Shown in pieces: positions 1-11,030 of a DNA stretch of 64,000 bases (within the stretch, counting starts at the first letter, position 1; each line of letters begins with the position of its first letter). The DNA is from Inia geoffrensis (Eukaryota > Chordata > Mammalia > Artiodactyla > Iniidae), in the NCBI GenBank assembly GCA_036417435.1, contig CM070900.1, forward strand, positions 30,853,496-30,917,495. The letters run 5' to 3'. A model generated the notes under the pieces. That model saw only the letters and a program-made list of their open reading frames with translations. It did no database searches and was not told the DNA's origin. The position numbers and the translations under genes were made by a program.

Positions 1-1355
1 TTTTAGGGGCTAATGTAGCTGGTGATTGCAAGTCGCAGCCACTGTTCACTGACAATTCCACAAATCCTAGGGCCCTTAAGAATTGTGCTAAATCTACTCT
101 GCCTGTGCTCTATAAATGGAATAAAAAAAAGCCTGAATGACAGCACCTCTGTTTGTAGCATAACTTACTGAATATTTTTAAGCCCACTGCTTTACTGCTC
201 AGAAAAAAAAAAAAAAAAGATTCCTTTCGAAGTATTACTGCTCATGGACAATACTCCTGGTCGCCTAAGAGCTCTGATGGAGATGTACAACAAAGATTAC
301 TGTTGTCTTCATGCCTGCTAACACAGCATTCATTCTGCAGACCATGGATCAAGGTGTAATTCTGACTTTCAAGTCATTCTTTAAGAAATAAATTTCAAAA
401 GGCTGTAGTTGCCATAGTTAGTCATTCCTCTGATGGATCTGGGCAAAGGAAATTGAAACCTCCTGGAAATCATTCACCATTCTAGATTCCATTAAAATAT
501 TTTTGATTCATGAGAAGAGTCAAAATCTCAACATTACAGTACTTTGGAAGCATTAGACACCCACTCTCATGGAAAACTTTTAGGGGTTCAAGACTTCAGC
601 AGAGGAAGTAATGCAAGATGTGGTGGAAATAGCAAGAGAACTAGAATTAGAAGTGGAGCCTGAAGATGTGACTGGTTTGCTATGGTCTTGTGATAAAACT
701 TTAACAGATGAGGAGTGGCTTCATATGCATGAGGAAAATAAAGCGGTTTCTTTAGATTGAATCTACTCCTGGTGAAAAGGCTCTGAAGACTGCTGAAATG
801 ACAACAAAGGATTTGGAATATTACATCAACTTAGTTGATAAAGCCCTGGAAGCTTTGAGAAGAGTGACTCCAATTTTGAAAGAAGTTCTGTGGGTAAAAT
901 GCTATCAAACAGCACTGCATGCTACTGGGAAATCATTTGTGAAAGGAAGAGTCAATCCAAGTGGCTAACTTCCTTGTTGTCTTATTTAAGAAATTGCCAC
1001 AGCTGCTCCAACCTTTAGCAACCACAACCCTGATCAGCCAGCAGCCATCAACATGGAGGCAACACCTTCCACTAGAAAAAAGATCATGACTCACTAAACA
1101 ATCAGATGATGATGGTTAGCGTTTTTGAGCAATACGGTATTTTTTAATTAAGGTATGTACACTGTTTTTTTAGATATAACACTACAGACACTCAATAGAC
1201 TACAGTATAGTGTAAACATAACTGTTTACACTATACTGTTTACATTTTTATATGCATTGGAAATCCAAAAAAATCTGTGTGACTCACTTTATTGCCACAT
1301 TTGCTTTCTTGCAGTGGCCTGGAACATAACCTGCAATATCTCTGAGGTATGCCTG
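1..1355 (+). mobile_element. Tigger1 DNA transposon, 3' part, decayed
   Basis: A TcMar-Tigger (pogo-like) cut-and-paste transposon; the 5' end lies outside the window. The right terminal inverted repeat ends at 1355 with GAGGTATGCCTG and is followed by TA (1356-1357), the expected target dinucleotide. The middle still shows the C-terminal part of the transposase frame: around 617-680 it reads [19 protein letters not shown]. That frame is broken by an in-frame TGA at 758-760 and by indels, so no active protein is possible. A 16-17 bp A tract sits at 202-218. A palindromic stretch at 1202-1239 is listed separately. Family assignment rests on a long, continuous resemblance to the Tigger1 consensus. 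Confidence 0.9.
1202..1239. repeat. Perfect 17-bp inverted repeat inside Tigger1
   Basis: ACAGTATAGTGTAAACA at 1202-1218 is followed by TAAC and then its exact reverse complement at 1223-1239. The remembered Tigger1 consensus has only the left arm here and then goes straight to TTTTATATGCAC, so about 22 bases look inserted. The extra arm is best explained as an inverted duplication. Confidence 0.9.
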
Positions 1356-1454
1356 TAGATCAAATCATCATGTTGCACACTTTAACTCTCTTAAAATTTT
1401 ATTAGTCAAGTATCTGCCATCAAAGCTTTAAAAAAAATTGGTTGAGATAGAAAG

Positions 1455-1665
1455 CAGATGCGTGGCCTCCAGCGGTTGGTGGGTGGGGGGATAGCAACTT
1501 CTTAATGGATATGGGGCTTCCTTTTGTGTAAGAGAATATCTTGGAACTAGATAGAGGTGGCAGTTGCACAGCATTGTGAATGTCCGAAATGCCCATGAAT
1601 TACTCATTTATAATGGTTAAATTTATGTTATATGAATTTTACCTCAACAAACATTTTAAAAAGAA
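1455..1665 (+). mobile_element. Old L1M 3' end fragment
   Basis: Resembles the 3' UTR of mammalian-wide L1M families: GTTGCACAGCATTGTGAATG near 1563, then an ATGGTTAAATTTATGTTATA run and an ACCTCAACA terminus. There is no open frame. It is strongly diverged, so the subfamily is unresolved. Confidence 0.65.
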
Positions 1666-1894
1666 AGGGAAACAAAATAATTGCTTCCGTTTCAACTGAT
1701 TGTTCAGCTCCACAACTGACACCGAGTTAGCGGAAAGTACCTTCAACCAACTTCTGTATTGTATTACAAAAAATATTAAAAATTAAAAAACAAAACACTA
1801 AAGAGATTATTTTAACTTTATCATGCTTCTAATTATATGTAATTCTTTGTTTTCAAATCTTATTTAACAAATGATCCCTATCAATTTTTTTTCT
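1666..1894. other. Unassigned AT-rich sequence
   Basis: No repeat family, gene or RNA signal recognised. Confidence 0.5.
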
Positions 1895-2275
1895 GATTTT
1901 TTTCATGGCACTCTTCATCTCAATCCCTTTTCTTGGACTTAATTCTTTGTTTCTCTTTGAGCCCACTATGCATTCTCTCATGTCAGAGCCTCTATACTCA
2001 CTGTTTCCTTCAATAGAATATTCTTACTCTTAGAGAGGCCTTCCTAATATACTTTAATCATTTTTTTTATTCTGCCTTATTTTTCTTTATAGAGTTATCA
2101 TTCTCTGCCATTATACTGTATATTTATTTACTAATTTGCTTATTGTCTGACATGACTACCGTAATATAAGTTCCATGATAGTAGATGCTTTGTCTGTTTT
2201 ATTCATTGCTATAGCCCCAGTGCCTAGAACACTGCTTTGCTCTTAAGATGAGCACAGTAAATGTATGTTGTCTGA
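1895..2275 (+). mobile_element. L2 LINE 3' end
   Basis: Matches the L2 3' region in order: AGAGAGGCCTTCC at about 2032, then ATATAAGTTCCATGATAGTAG, then ATAGCCCCAGTGCCTAGAAC near 2211. Ancient, non-coding remnant. Confidence 0.75.
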
Positions 2276-3785
2276 AAGCACATGGAGCATGAACCTTCAT
2301 ATGCTCAGTTCTTGGGAGCCTCTTAATTAATTCAGCATTGCATACAAAGAAAGCAGAGACATAGCCCTTGCCTTCATAATACAAGCGGTTGCAATCATAT
2401 ATATATATAATCTCAGGAGATTCTGATGGATGGTAAAATACCCACTATAGCATAGCTTCAGATCCAATGACCACGTGTAGAACTAGTAGCCCAACTTGGA
2501 TTGGAGTCAACCGTGAAGACTCAGCTTTTTCAATTGGCTCAGAAGTTGTGTGTATCAAGCAGAAGCAAAGGCTGGGAGAAGGGCATAGTGATTAAATGAT
2601 CTTCAAGTGACCTTCAAGTACCAACACTGTAATTCAAAAAGTTTCATTACATTAACTTGTTCATTGGCTAAATGATTGTCAGCATGATACTGAAGTTGTA
2701 AATTACTGGGTATATGTTTGAATAGCATCAGACTAGAATTTCTTAGTGACAAGTAATATTCTAAAGGTCTTAACTGAAGAAATGTTTCTTGATTAAATAA
2801 GCTTAAAAATGCTTTATACTAAGCAATCCTTTGCCAAGTCCAAATATTCTGTAGCTTATAAAGCTACCAAAAAGTCTTACAGCAAGGAAGCATCGTTAAT
2901 GCTTCAACAACCCACTTTATTTCCTCAGCACACTAACTTTCATCTTCCAAAACAATATCCTCTTGACTTCAGTTTAGAAAGCACTGCTCTAGAGAGTATT
3001 CTTCTTGAAGGCAGGGGACTAGTTTTTATTTATTGCCTTATAATTCACACCCACCCCAGTGTAGGGAATGAATATAAAAAGGTTGAATGGATAACTGTTG
3101 AAAGAGTTGATAAATTATGTTCTCTTTTCCTAGAGTCAAGGACAAATATAAAACAGGTGGGGGGCTAAGAAAAGGTGATATATGAATATATATGAATACT
3201 ATGAATAGTAATAATAATACTAAAAAATCATACATTTTATTATGAATATTGCTTAGCTATTGATTTGCATCAGGAGACCTTGTCGGGCCATTTTTCCAAG
3301 CCTTGGGGCTAGCTTTCCTTGGATGACAGGAAAACACTCCCATCCCTAGTAAAAGACAAAGTCTTCAATTGAAGAAAACACAGAAGATAGATTTTTAACA
3401 CAGGCAATTAGTTTCATAAAATTACTTAATGATAGCATAGTTTGTCTGGATTTGGTTGATAAGATGCATGCTCTAAAGCATCTACTGATTTATATAATTA
3501 GTGCTGAGAGAGGGATGCAGTGTTTATGACTCATGTATAATATCCAAGCCTTCATGATAAACAAGATTGTTCCCAGTTGGGTTAGATTTCACCCATAAGG
3601 CCAGGAAAATTATCTTGTGATTGCTTATTTCTTCTAGTTTTCTCTTCATTTAAAAAACAAGTAAGCTGATGAATTCATCACCAGCCACATATTAATTATA
3701 TAAACGCAGCAGACTGTGCTATTCTAATATTCTTTAAAAGGGCTTGACAGATAAGCAATAGGTACATTCTTTAATCTTAGCCAAA
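2276..3785. other. Unassigned AT-rich sequence
   Basis: No repeat family recognised. A 119-codon open frame at 2809-3168 (+) has no motif I recognise and no splice or promoter context; it is within the length range expected by chance in AT-rich DNA. Confidence 0.5.
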
Positions 3786-3789
3786 TGAC

Positions 3790-4010
3790 AAGGTTTATAA
3801 TAGTTAGAATAATAGCAACAATGAGAGCAGCTTCCATTTATTAAGCAGCTACTGTGTGCTAGAAACCAATTTATTTGTGTATGTTATTAATTACTTAATT
3901 TAAAGCAAAAAATACTTTGTGGACATCAGAAAATTAACCGTAACAATGAGTGGCACAGATCTGATATATACACAGGTTTTCTGACTCCAAAGTCTACGTT
4001 CCCTGTTGTT
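3790..4010 (-). mobile_element. MIR SINE, antisense
   Basis: Antisense MIR order is visible: TTCCATTTATTAAGCAGCTACTGTGTGCTAG near 3832 (first part of the motif), then a decayed core, then TTTTCTGACTCCAAAGTCTACG near 3977. Confidence 0.7.
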
Positions 4011-4235
4011 AAGTTGGGAAGTTTTCAAGTAAGTTATTGAGAAAATGACTGACGTCTGTTTGGCAGGTAAGGTGGTTTTAAGGAGAAAGTCTTAGTATAG
4101 GTGTTTCACAGACTCCTGTGCTTTCCTTACTTAATATAACTCATCATGGTGCAAGTTAAGTATCTAGCGTCTGGAAAGCAAAATTCGTTCCTTTTTCTTT
4201 TCCTCATCATGTTTTCCTCCTTTGGAGTTGAACTG

Positions 4236-5042
4236 TAGATTCCAAATTTATTTTTTCATTTACTCAAGTCAAAAACTTGCATTACGCTTGCTTCTCTCTC
4301 TCACACCCACACGAGATTCATTAACAAATTCTGTTGCTGCTACCTTCAGAATACATATGCAATTTGAACACATGGCAACTTCCACTGTTTTCATCCTGGT
4401 CCAACCAGTTGTCATTGGTCCTCTGGTAATTATAATAGCTCTCTAAATGCTTACCCTTTTCTTTTCACCCTGTTTCCACTTGAATCTACTCTCAGTCCAA
4501 CGCAAATCTTGCAGGGCCTTCCTTAGAATCCACTGCAAACACTTTGGTTTTCATCCTGTGTGGGACTGGATGCCCTTGGCTGGTTTTGAGAAGAGGTGGC
4601 CATTACACAGGCTCTTTTCTGTGCTTGGAACATCTCAGGTAATCTCCCGCTTCAGGGCCTTGTCAGCTAGCTCCATTCTCTTGGCACATTCTTTCTCTGC
4701 ATAAGGGCAGGGCTGGCTCCCTCAGCTACCTGGGTATTTACTCAAATGTACTCTTCCTCAGTGTGGCCTCCCTGGCCACCTTGTTTAAAAACTAAACCCT
4801 CCCTTCATCCCTTCAGGCAGTTACCACCCTTCCTCCTTTACTCTATGGCATGTATTGCTATCTATCACGCTACATATTTTACCTATTTATTTTCTTTACT
4901 TTTTATCTCTCCCCCTCCAGAAGGTAAATGTTATGAAAGAAGGAATATTTTTCTGTTTTGTTCACTGAAGTATCCACATCCATATCACTTAGGAAAGGGC
5001 CTAATACATAGTAAAGCATTTTGATAAATATTTGCTTAAATA
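4236..5042 (+). mobile_element. L2 LINE, long 3' fragment
   Basis: About 0.8 kb of the L2 3' region in consensus order: CTGTTGCTGCTACCTTCAGA near 4331, a TGGTCCAACCAG segment near 4400, CAGGGCCTTCCTTAGA near 4513, the TCAGGGCCTTG segment at 4652, CTCAGTGTGGCCTCCCTGG near 4756, and the final AGGGCCTAATACATAGTAAAG near 4996 with a TAAATATTTGCT tail. Frames are broken, so there is no ORF2 activity. Confidence 0.85.
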
Positions 5043-5596
5043 AAGATAGATGCACTGACTGACTTCAAATAAACACCAATTGCTAAACTTATTTAGATTA
5101 GAATTTATCTAGAGCCTGTTTTTTTTTTTTTTTTAAATTAATAAAATATACAGCCTTAGGAGTGCTTCATTTATCTTTTATAGGTAGGGGATTATCATAT
5201 ACTTGCCAGATGTCAAATTCCAGGTGCCACACTATTAATCATATGGCAACTTAAAAACCCCATGACTCCTAGTCTATGCCCTCATCTACCAGGGAACTGT
5301 GGAGAGAAAATATTAATAAACCTCACAAAGTTGAACTGTATGGCATTAATTTAATAGCTTTAATTTAGAGTAATAAATTATTGGAAATAACTGCCAGAAT
5401 TAGCAAGCTACAAAGTTTTAGGAACGACAGGATTTTGAACTAGAAAATGTTTAAGTCTCTCTTAGAACAGAGAGAAACAGGGCTTAAATGGGCACTGCAG
5501 AAATCAATTTGTAAAAGACAAAGCACACACAAAAACCCTTCTCACACATAAGCACACAACTTGGTCCTACCATGTACATGGTCATAGGTTTAAATT

Positions 5597-5597
<1 letters not shown>
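5043..5597. other. Unassigned AT-rich sequence with T tract
   Basis: Includes a T tract at about 5119-5134. No gene or repeat family recognised. Confidence 0.5.
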
Positions 5598-5638
<41 letters not shown>

Positions 5639-5705
5639 CATATATATTTATATATATATATATATAAAATATACATATATATTTATACATATGTACATAT
5701 ATACA
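5598..5705. repeat. (AT)n microsatellite with a 35-bp tandem duplication
   Basis: A run of AT repeats contains AAAATATACATATATATTTA twice, starting at 5631 and 5666, so a 35-bp unit has been duplicated inside the dinucleotide tract. Confidence 0.95.
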
Positions 5706-5879
5706 TTAAAATAATGTATAAGCCAGATAATCAATAAAATAATTTGAAAGAATTTCATTTGGCTAGTTTTTAATAAAAATCCATAACACAAATAAACCAC
5801 CTGTAAACAGTCCTAATTTGCAGTATCTACTAAAACAAGGATCCAATTGTATGGGCAAACACAAAGACCTGAACTATAG

Positions 5880-5910
5880 AAAAGAATTCTGTTTCAGACA
5901 GAATTCTTTT
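5880..5910. repeat. Short perfect inverted repeat (13-bp arms)
   Basis: AAAAGAATTCTGT (5880-5892), loop TTCAG, then ACAGAATTCTTTT (5898-5910). The arms are exact reverse complements. It could form a hairpin, but no flanking gene gives it a role. Confidence 0.9.
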
Positions 5911-7087
5911 TAACTGCAATGCAAAAGGGCAGAGGCAATAAGTTGAGACCACAGCTAGAAGAAATGTAGGTTGGATCCCAAACATAACTTGCTGAATAAG
6001 GGCGAGGGTCCATGAAAGGGAATGCTGAGAGATTATCGAAGCTTTTCTTTCAACCATTGTATTTTTACTGTGGGTGTCTTTGTGGACAATTTAAGAATAG
6101 TCCAGATCATGGAGAAGATGAAACAATTTATTTATAAACTCAGAACAATGTGGTCTAATGGTTAAAAATAGTGAGATCACCATAAGACCAGATTTCTAGT
6201 CTTAGGACAGTTGCCAAGTTGCTGCCCAACCTTTTCAAAATCTTCAAATAACAATCAAAATGAAGAAGTTTTGGAACTTTCCTTTGGAATGGCTATCCAA
6301 TGTAAAATCATTCCCAACCCTCCCATCATCTCCAAATATATACAAATAATAGAGAAAATATTTTTTAATGAAAGTTTTTAAATAAAATATGTTGTCAAGC
6401 CTGAAAGCAATCAGTAGAATTATCTAGACTCTGAGTACAAATTGGAAAGTCACAAATACAGCAGGCATAAGTATTTAAAGCTGTAAAGCTCTAGTCCCAA
6501 AGAAAACTCTTCCTAAAGTTACTCATATTGGATTTTAGAGTTATATATTAATTATCTTAATACTGAGTTTAAAACTGCTTTGTACTAGAATTTATCATTT
6601 GTCCTTTTGTCTTTTATAGTCACACTAAAATATTTAACTTTTTCATACAAAGAAATACTTTAAAAATATAATAACAATTATCTTGCTCAACCCAACTGTT
6701 ACACTTTTTTGAAAAAACTCTCCAACTTAAACATCTTCTGTTCTTTTAACTATTCCTTGGGAGAGATGGTCACTCAATCTGGTGTCTATTGCTTTCTGCC
6801 ATTTGTCAATGTTTTTCTAGTCTGTGACTCCAGCTGGAAGCCAGGTTTCCAGGTGTGGTATGAACCCTTCAGAGTAAGGACAGCTAGACTAGCCCCTTCC
6901 TTACTCTGGAAACCATATTTTAATTAATACAGGGGAAAACTGCATTTGATTTTTAGCTATGTCAATTTGTTAACTCTTGCTAATTGAGTTTTTAAACGAA
7001 AACCTGTTTTTTCATGTATTATGTACAATGTATCTGATAGAAAGCAATGTTTCAAAGGTAGACACACACACATATTTGTATACTGAC
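5911..7087. other. Unassigned AT-rich sequence
   Basis: Single-copy-looking sequence. No exon, RNA gene or repeat family recognised. Confidence 0.5.
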
Positions 7088-7285
7088 AGAAAGATCTATT
7101 CTTGAATCCCTTCTCTCTTTACTAGCTCTGTGACCCTGATGAGTTATTTTTAACTTTTTAAAGCCTCATCTGTTTTAAGAGAAGTGGATAATGATCGGTT
7201 ACAGAGCTCAAATTACTTAATTTAGGCAAAGTACCTACCACAGTGCCATCATACTCAAGGAAAGCATTTCTTATTTTATTTTGAA
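7088..7285 (+). mobile_element. MIR SINE
   Basis: Shows the MIR core and 3' half: ACTAGCTCTGTGACCCTGATGAG-like core near 7121, a TTTTAAAGCCTCATCTGTTTT segment near 7156, and ACCACAGTGCCATCATACTC near 7237. Confidence 0.75.
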
Positions 7286-7715
7286 CAGCTAACTACTATT
7301 ATAATTCTTTCTTGACCCAAATTTAAAACTTCTTTTAAATAAAATACAATCAGCTAGAGAGTGGTTACTGTTTTAACACTGTGTCATCGGTCATCCTTGG
7401 TGTTTTGTTATCTTCTCATAATCATCTACACATACTTTTTTTTTTTTGTAAACAGCTAGGTAAACACTTAACTACATCACTTAAAAAAACTGTCCAGTGA
7501 CTCAGAGACTAGCAGTATAACATAAAGGACTGTCCTATGCTTATGATCACTGAACTATTATTAATCTACTTAATCCCTGTGACAAACTGCTTTCAAGACC
7601 CGGTGTCTTTTTGGAATATGGAAATATCTCTTTAATTTTCTTGTTTATGAAAGGAATAGTGCAAGTTAGGTGAAATTAAGATTTAAAATTGGGTTGAAAA
7701 AAAATGCTAGATTTA
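7286..7715. other. Unassigned AT-rich sequence
   Basis: Contains a T tract near 7437-7448. Nothing else recognised. Confidence 0.5.
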
Positions 7716-7905
7716 TATTTCTGATCTGCTATGCATTTTCCCCTACAACATCAAGCAAAGGCTTAAGATTTAATTTCGTATCCTGTAAAAAGGGAATAAT
7801 ATCATCTGCACCTCACAGTTTTCATAAGGATTAAAATAGAGAATACCTGAAAAGTGTTTAGCACAGTGCCTGACACATATTAAACACCCAAGACTAACTG
7901 TTATA
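7716..7905 (+). mobile_element. MIR SINE
   Basis: MIR 3' two thirds: CCTGTAAAAAGGGAATAATA at 7781, a CACCTCACAGTTTTCATAAGG segment, then AGCACAGTGCCTGACACATA at 7860. Confidence 0.8.
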
Positions 7906-9419
7906 ACCTGTAAATTCTTTTTTAACTTCATCAACTTCTTTGGTATCATCTGCCTTAATTCACCATATAACATTTTTATGTTATCAAAATAAAACTTCTT
8001 ATTCTCATAAATAGAGCATGAAAAACAATAATTGGGGGGCAACTGGCAAACAAATAACTTTGATATGACAGTATCCTACATGGAAAGACACAGTTTATGT
8101 TTTATTTCCCTTCTTGATTACATATGTGATTTTCATGCTGCCACAGAATAAGTTGAACCATAGCTTATATTTTTAAACTATGGGCTTGTGTTCATCCCAT
8201 TTCCTAGCTCTAAATAATATTTAGAAGGTAAATATCATTTCTTGCGAATTTGTCCAATAGTTCTCCTCTGATACATAAAGATATTTCTAAATTCAGAGCA
8301 CTTTACTGTTTTGAAAATCACCATTCCTCCAAAGGAGGTTTACTCCTTCAATTTTAGGGCATGTCAGAGTCATGAGTGCTTAGAAGAATCTATCTCGAAG
8401 AGAGAAGATGCAAACTGTTTCTCACTCCTGGCAGATTGTCTTAGAGTCAATAGTCATAAAAGAAGCTGGTTCTTACTTGGCTCCTTTCAGAAAGTGTTTG
8501 GGTTTACTTAGAATGGGAAAAGAACCCACAGAACTGCATTTAGAATCTTAGTAATTTCCAAAAATGTGAACTGTGGAATTTAGAGCATTCTTTCTTAGTT
8601 CACGTTGAATACAACTGATAAAACGAGCCCCAAAGAAGAAAAGATATCACCCACTTAAAAAGAGAAATGAAAACTGTTTTCAGCTGTCATAAAACTCTTG
8701 TCAGACACGTAGACTGTAATTAACGTGATATAGAAGGATTGTTATAAAAGGTGTGATTAAGCTGTGGATGAGTTATGTTGTTGAGCTAGTCGTGAAAACA
8801 TCAAAATTAAATTTATAACAGCACATATATTATTTGATGCTCCATAATTTATTATCTAGTATTTATAAAATTTATACCTAAGAATCAACCAAAACATGCT
8901 ATGTTTCTGTTTCATAAAAATCCATCTCTTTAACATATAAAGACTGTTTGGCACCTGAAGAGAGAAAGGAAATGAAATGAGAGGATAAACATGCATTTTT
9001 TTTTTTCAGGATGGAGTGGTTCCACAAGCTACATTTTACAGCAAGGAAAACAAGAGGCTCCTGATATGGTTCTCCACCATTCAGGTCTGTCTCCTTTCTG
9101 GCATATGATCTATATGAACAGGGCTGGGTTAGGGGGATTTCTGGCATGTATGAGGTTGCATTTCTCAAGGAAATAATTTTTTGGTATCTGTGTATGTCTT
9201 AATCTCTGTAATAGAATATTTCTAAATTAATTCTTATAACTGTTTTATGACCTTCAGTGGCAAAAAAATTTAATTTCTTTAATAGACTGAGATGCTCAAC
9301 AAAAGGAATTCACAATAAAAGAAAAAATTCATCTGGGTTTGCATGACATAGACAAATTCTCCAATCCATTTTCTGCTCAGAAGGTAGTGTGGCTCTTTTA
9401 TAACATAAATGAGTTGATG
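7906..9419. other. Unassigned sequence, no gene seen
   Basis: Repeat-poor and AT-rich. Frames opened by ATG are short and unsupported. Confidence 0.5.
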
Positions 9420-9749
9420 TTCGGCCTGTGTTTAAAAGCTTTCACTGACTGCCCAGAGAATAATATCCAAACTTACACGGAATTACAAGGCCCCGCTTGA
9501 TCTTTTTTTTCTGAATTCTCCCCCAATAGCATCTTAGTCCACTTTCCCTACAGTTCATTGGTCTCTTTGGTTCTGAGAACACACAAGACCTCACTTTTAT
9601 TTGTTTGTTTTTTCATCTCCTCAAATCCTGTTTCCTCTGTTCAACTACAGTATGGCTCACTCTTTATCTGTCTGACTCATTCTCTATATTCAGGTTTCAG
9701 ATTAAATGTAACTTTCTCAAGAAGACTTCCCTGTTAGTGCTCAGCAATG

Positions 9750-10115
9750 CCTGGACTTCAGTTCCTTCCTCCCCAGCCTTTGTGCAGTTAGGCAGGGTCA
9801 TGTGACTAGCTCTGGCCAATGACGTGTGAACAGAAATGGCAAGTGTCACTTCCAGGCTGGGGCAGTGAAAAACCTTCAGCATGGTTCTTCGGACTCTCTT
9901 CCCTTTTAACAGTGAACTGTGGAGGTGGTGGAGCCCGAGGACCTAGGTTGATCACCAAGACATCACAAGAGCAGCTGTCTTAGGGGGTTGGCTGTATCAC
10001 AGCTAGTTCTGCATGGACAAAAAATAAACTTTTGCTGTGTTGTTAGGCCACTGAGATTTGAGGTTACTAGCTATGTTGTTACTGTGGTCTGAGCAGAGCA
10101 TCCCAGTTAGATGAG
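9750..10115 (+). mobile_element. Mammalian retroelement remnant, family unresolved, inside L2
   Basis: Contains GTCATGTGACTAGCTCTGGC (9798), GTGTCACTTCCAGGCTGGGG (9843), AATAAACTTTTGCTGTGTTG (10023) and AGGCCACTGAGATTTGAGG (10045), in the order of a common mammalian repeat whose 3' end carries the phrase AAGCCACTGAGATTT. MaLR LTRs and some L1M tails share such endings, and I cannot separate them by eye. The same family appears reversed at 32305-32660. Confidence 0.7.
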
Positions 10116-10209
10116 CTATATTATTTTTTCTTATAGCACCTGCCAACAATTTTGTTAAAATTAAATATGTATGCATTTTCTTATTAAATGTCTGCTTTCT
10201 CCTCTAGAC

Positions 10210-10431
10210 CAGAGGTTAGCAAATAGTTTTGGCAGAGTGACAGATAATAAATATTTTAGATTTTGCGGGCCTAAGGTCTCTGTGGTAACTATTGAACTCT
10301 CTCGATCTAGTGTGAAAGCTGTCACAATATGTAAATGAATTAGTGTGTCTGTGTCCAAAACAACTTTATCTACAAAAACAAGTAATGGGTTAGACAGATT
10401 TGGCCTGTGGGCTATAGTTTGCCCAGGACTG
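10210..10431 (+). mobile_element. Non-autonomous hAT-type DNA transposon inside L2
   Basis: Terminal inverted repeats are visible: CAGAGGTTAGCAAAT at the left and GTTTGCCCAGGACTG at the right. The flanks are near-identical 8-bp target duplications, CTCTAGAC (10202-10209) and CTCTAGAT (10432-10439). The interior keeps TATTTTAGATTTTGCGGGCC and GATTTGGCCTGTGGGCTATA, typical of a common mammalian MER element of the hAT group; exact family name uncertain. Confidence 0.85.
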
Positions 10432-10555
10432 CTCTAGATTATCAGATCCACAGAGGTAAGGAGCATTTTTTATTTATGACGATATACCTTTCACTAATCA
10501 GAGTGCCAGGTGCATGGTAATCAAAGCTTGCTGAAAAGAATGAATGGATAAATGA

Positions 10556-10796
10556 AGTATGCTAAGAACAATCACTGCAAGATCAGGGTGTTTGAAGTAT
10601 GGAAGCTGTTTAGAATATCTCCTAATCCCAGATTCCAGGCCCCCAGGCTATGGGTGGGTTTTGTGTCTAGATGCATCTTTATATTCACCTATAATCCTTT
10701 TAGCATGAAATATAGGTGGATAAATGTGTGAACTGTATAGAATAGGATAGAAAAAAAATAGGATAAAATACTATTAATCCTAGAGTATATTCAGTC
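10556..10796. other. Unassigned sequence
   Basis: No feature recognised. Confidence 0.5.
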
Positions 10797-10808
10797 CCAG
10801 ACTAAATC

Positions 10809-10810
<2 letters not shown>

Positions 10811-10842
<32 letters not shown>
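10811..10842. repeat. (TG)16 microsatellite
   Basis: Sixteen uninterrupted TG units occupying the A-tail position of the adjoining SINE. Confidence 0.98.
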
Positions 10843-10846
<4 letters not shown>

Positions 10847-11030
10847 GCGGGCCTCTCACTGTTGTGGCCTCTCCTGTTGCGGAGCACAGGCTCCAGATGC
10901 GCAGGCTCAGCGGCCATGGCTCTCACGCCCAGCCGCTCTGCAGCATGTGGGATCTTCCCGGACCGGGACACGAGCCCGTGTCCCCTGCATCGGCAGGCGG
11001 ACTCTCAACCAGTGCGCCGCTAGGGAAGCC
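10811..11030 (-). mobile_element. CHR-type tRNA-derived SINE, tail turned into (TG)16
   Basis: Reverse-oriented cetacean SINE, from ACGCGGGCCTCTCACTGTTG to the head complement TAGGGAAGCCC. Target duplications are CCAGACTAAATCTT (10797-10810) and CCAGGCTAAATCTT (11031-11044), one mismatch in 14. Where the A-tail should be (T on this strand) there is a pure (TG)16 at 10811-10842. Pol III B-box complement is decayed (GGGACACGAGCC). ATG-led frames through it are artefacts. Confidence 0.97.

Larger units (their letters stand above)
9420..10555 (+). mobile_element. L2 LINE broken by two later insertions
   Basis: L2 can be followed across both interruptions. The first part (9420-9745) runs from the ATCCAAACTTACACGGAATTACAAGGCCC region to CTCAAGAAGACTTCCCTG. 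The second (about 10115-10209) is the TTATAGCACCTGCCAACA region. The third (10432-10555) runs from TCTAGATTATC to AGTGCCAGGTGCATGGTAAT and an AATGAATGGATAAATGA tail. The pieces keep consensus order, which makes this one old L2 rather than three. Confidence 0.8.

Noticed and set aside
1155..1358. 67-codon frame near the end of Tigger1
   Set aside because: Lies in the transposon's untranslated 3' end and its terminal repeat, and crosses the inverted duplication.
2809..3168. 119-codon open frame as a possible gene
   Set aside because: No recognisable domain, splice or promoter context; length is ordinary for chance in AT-rich DNA.
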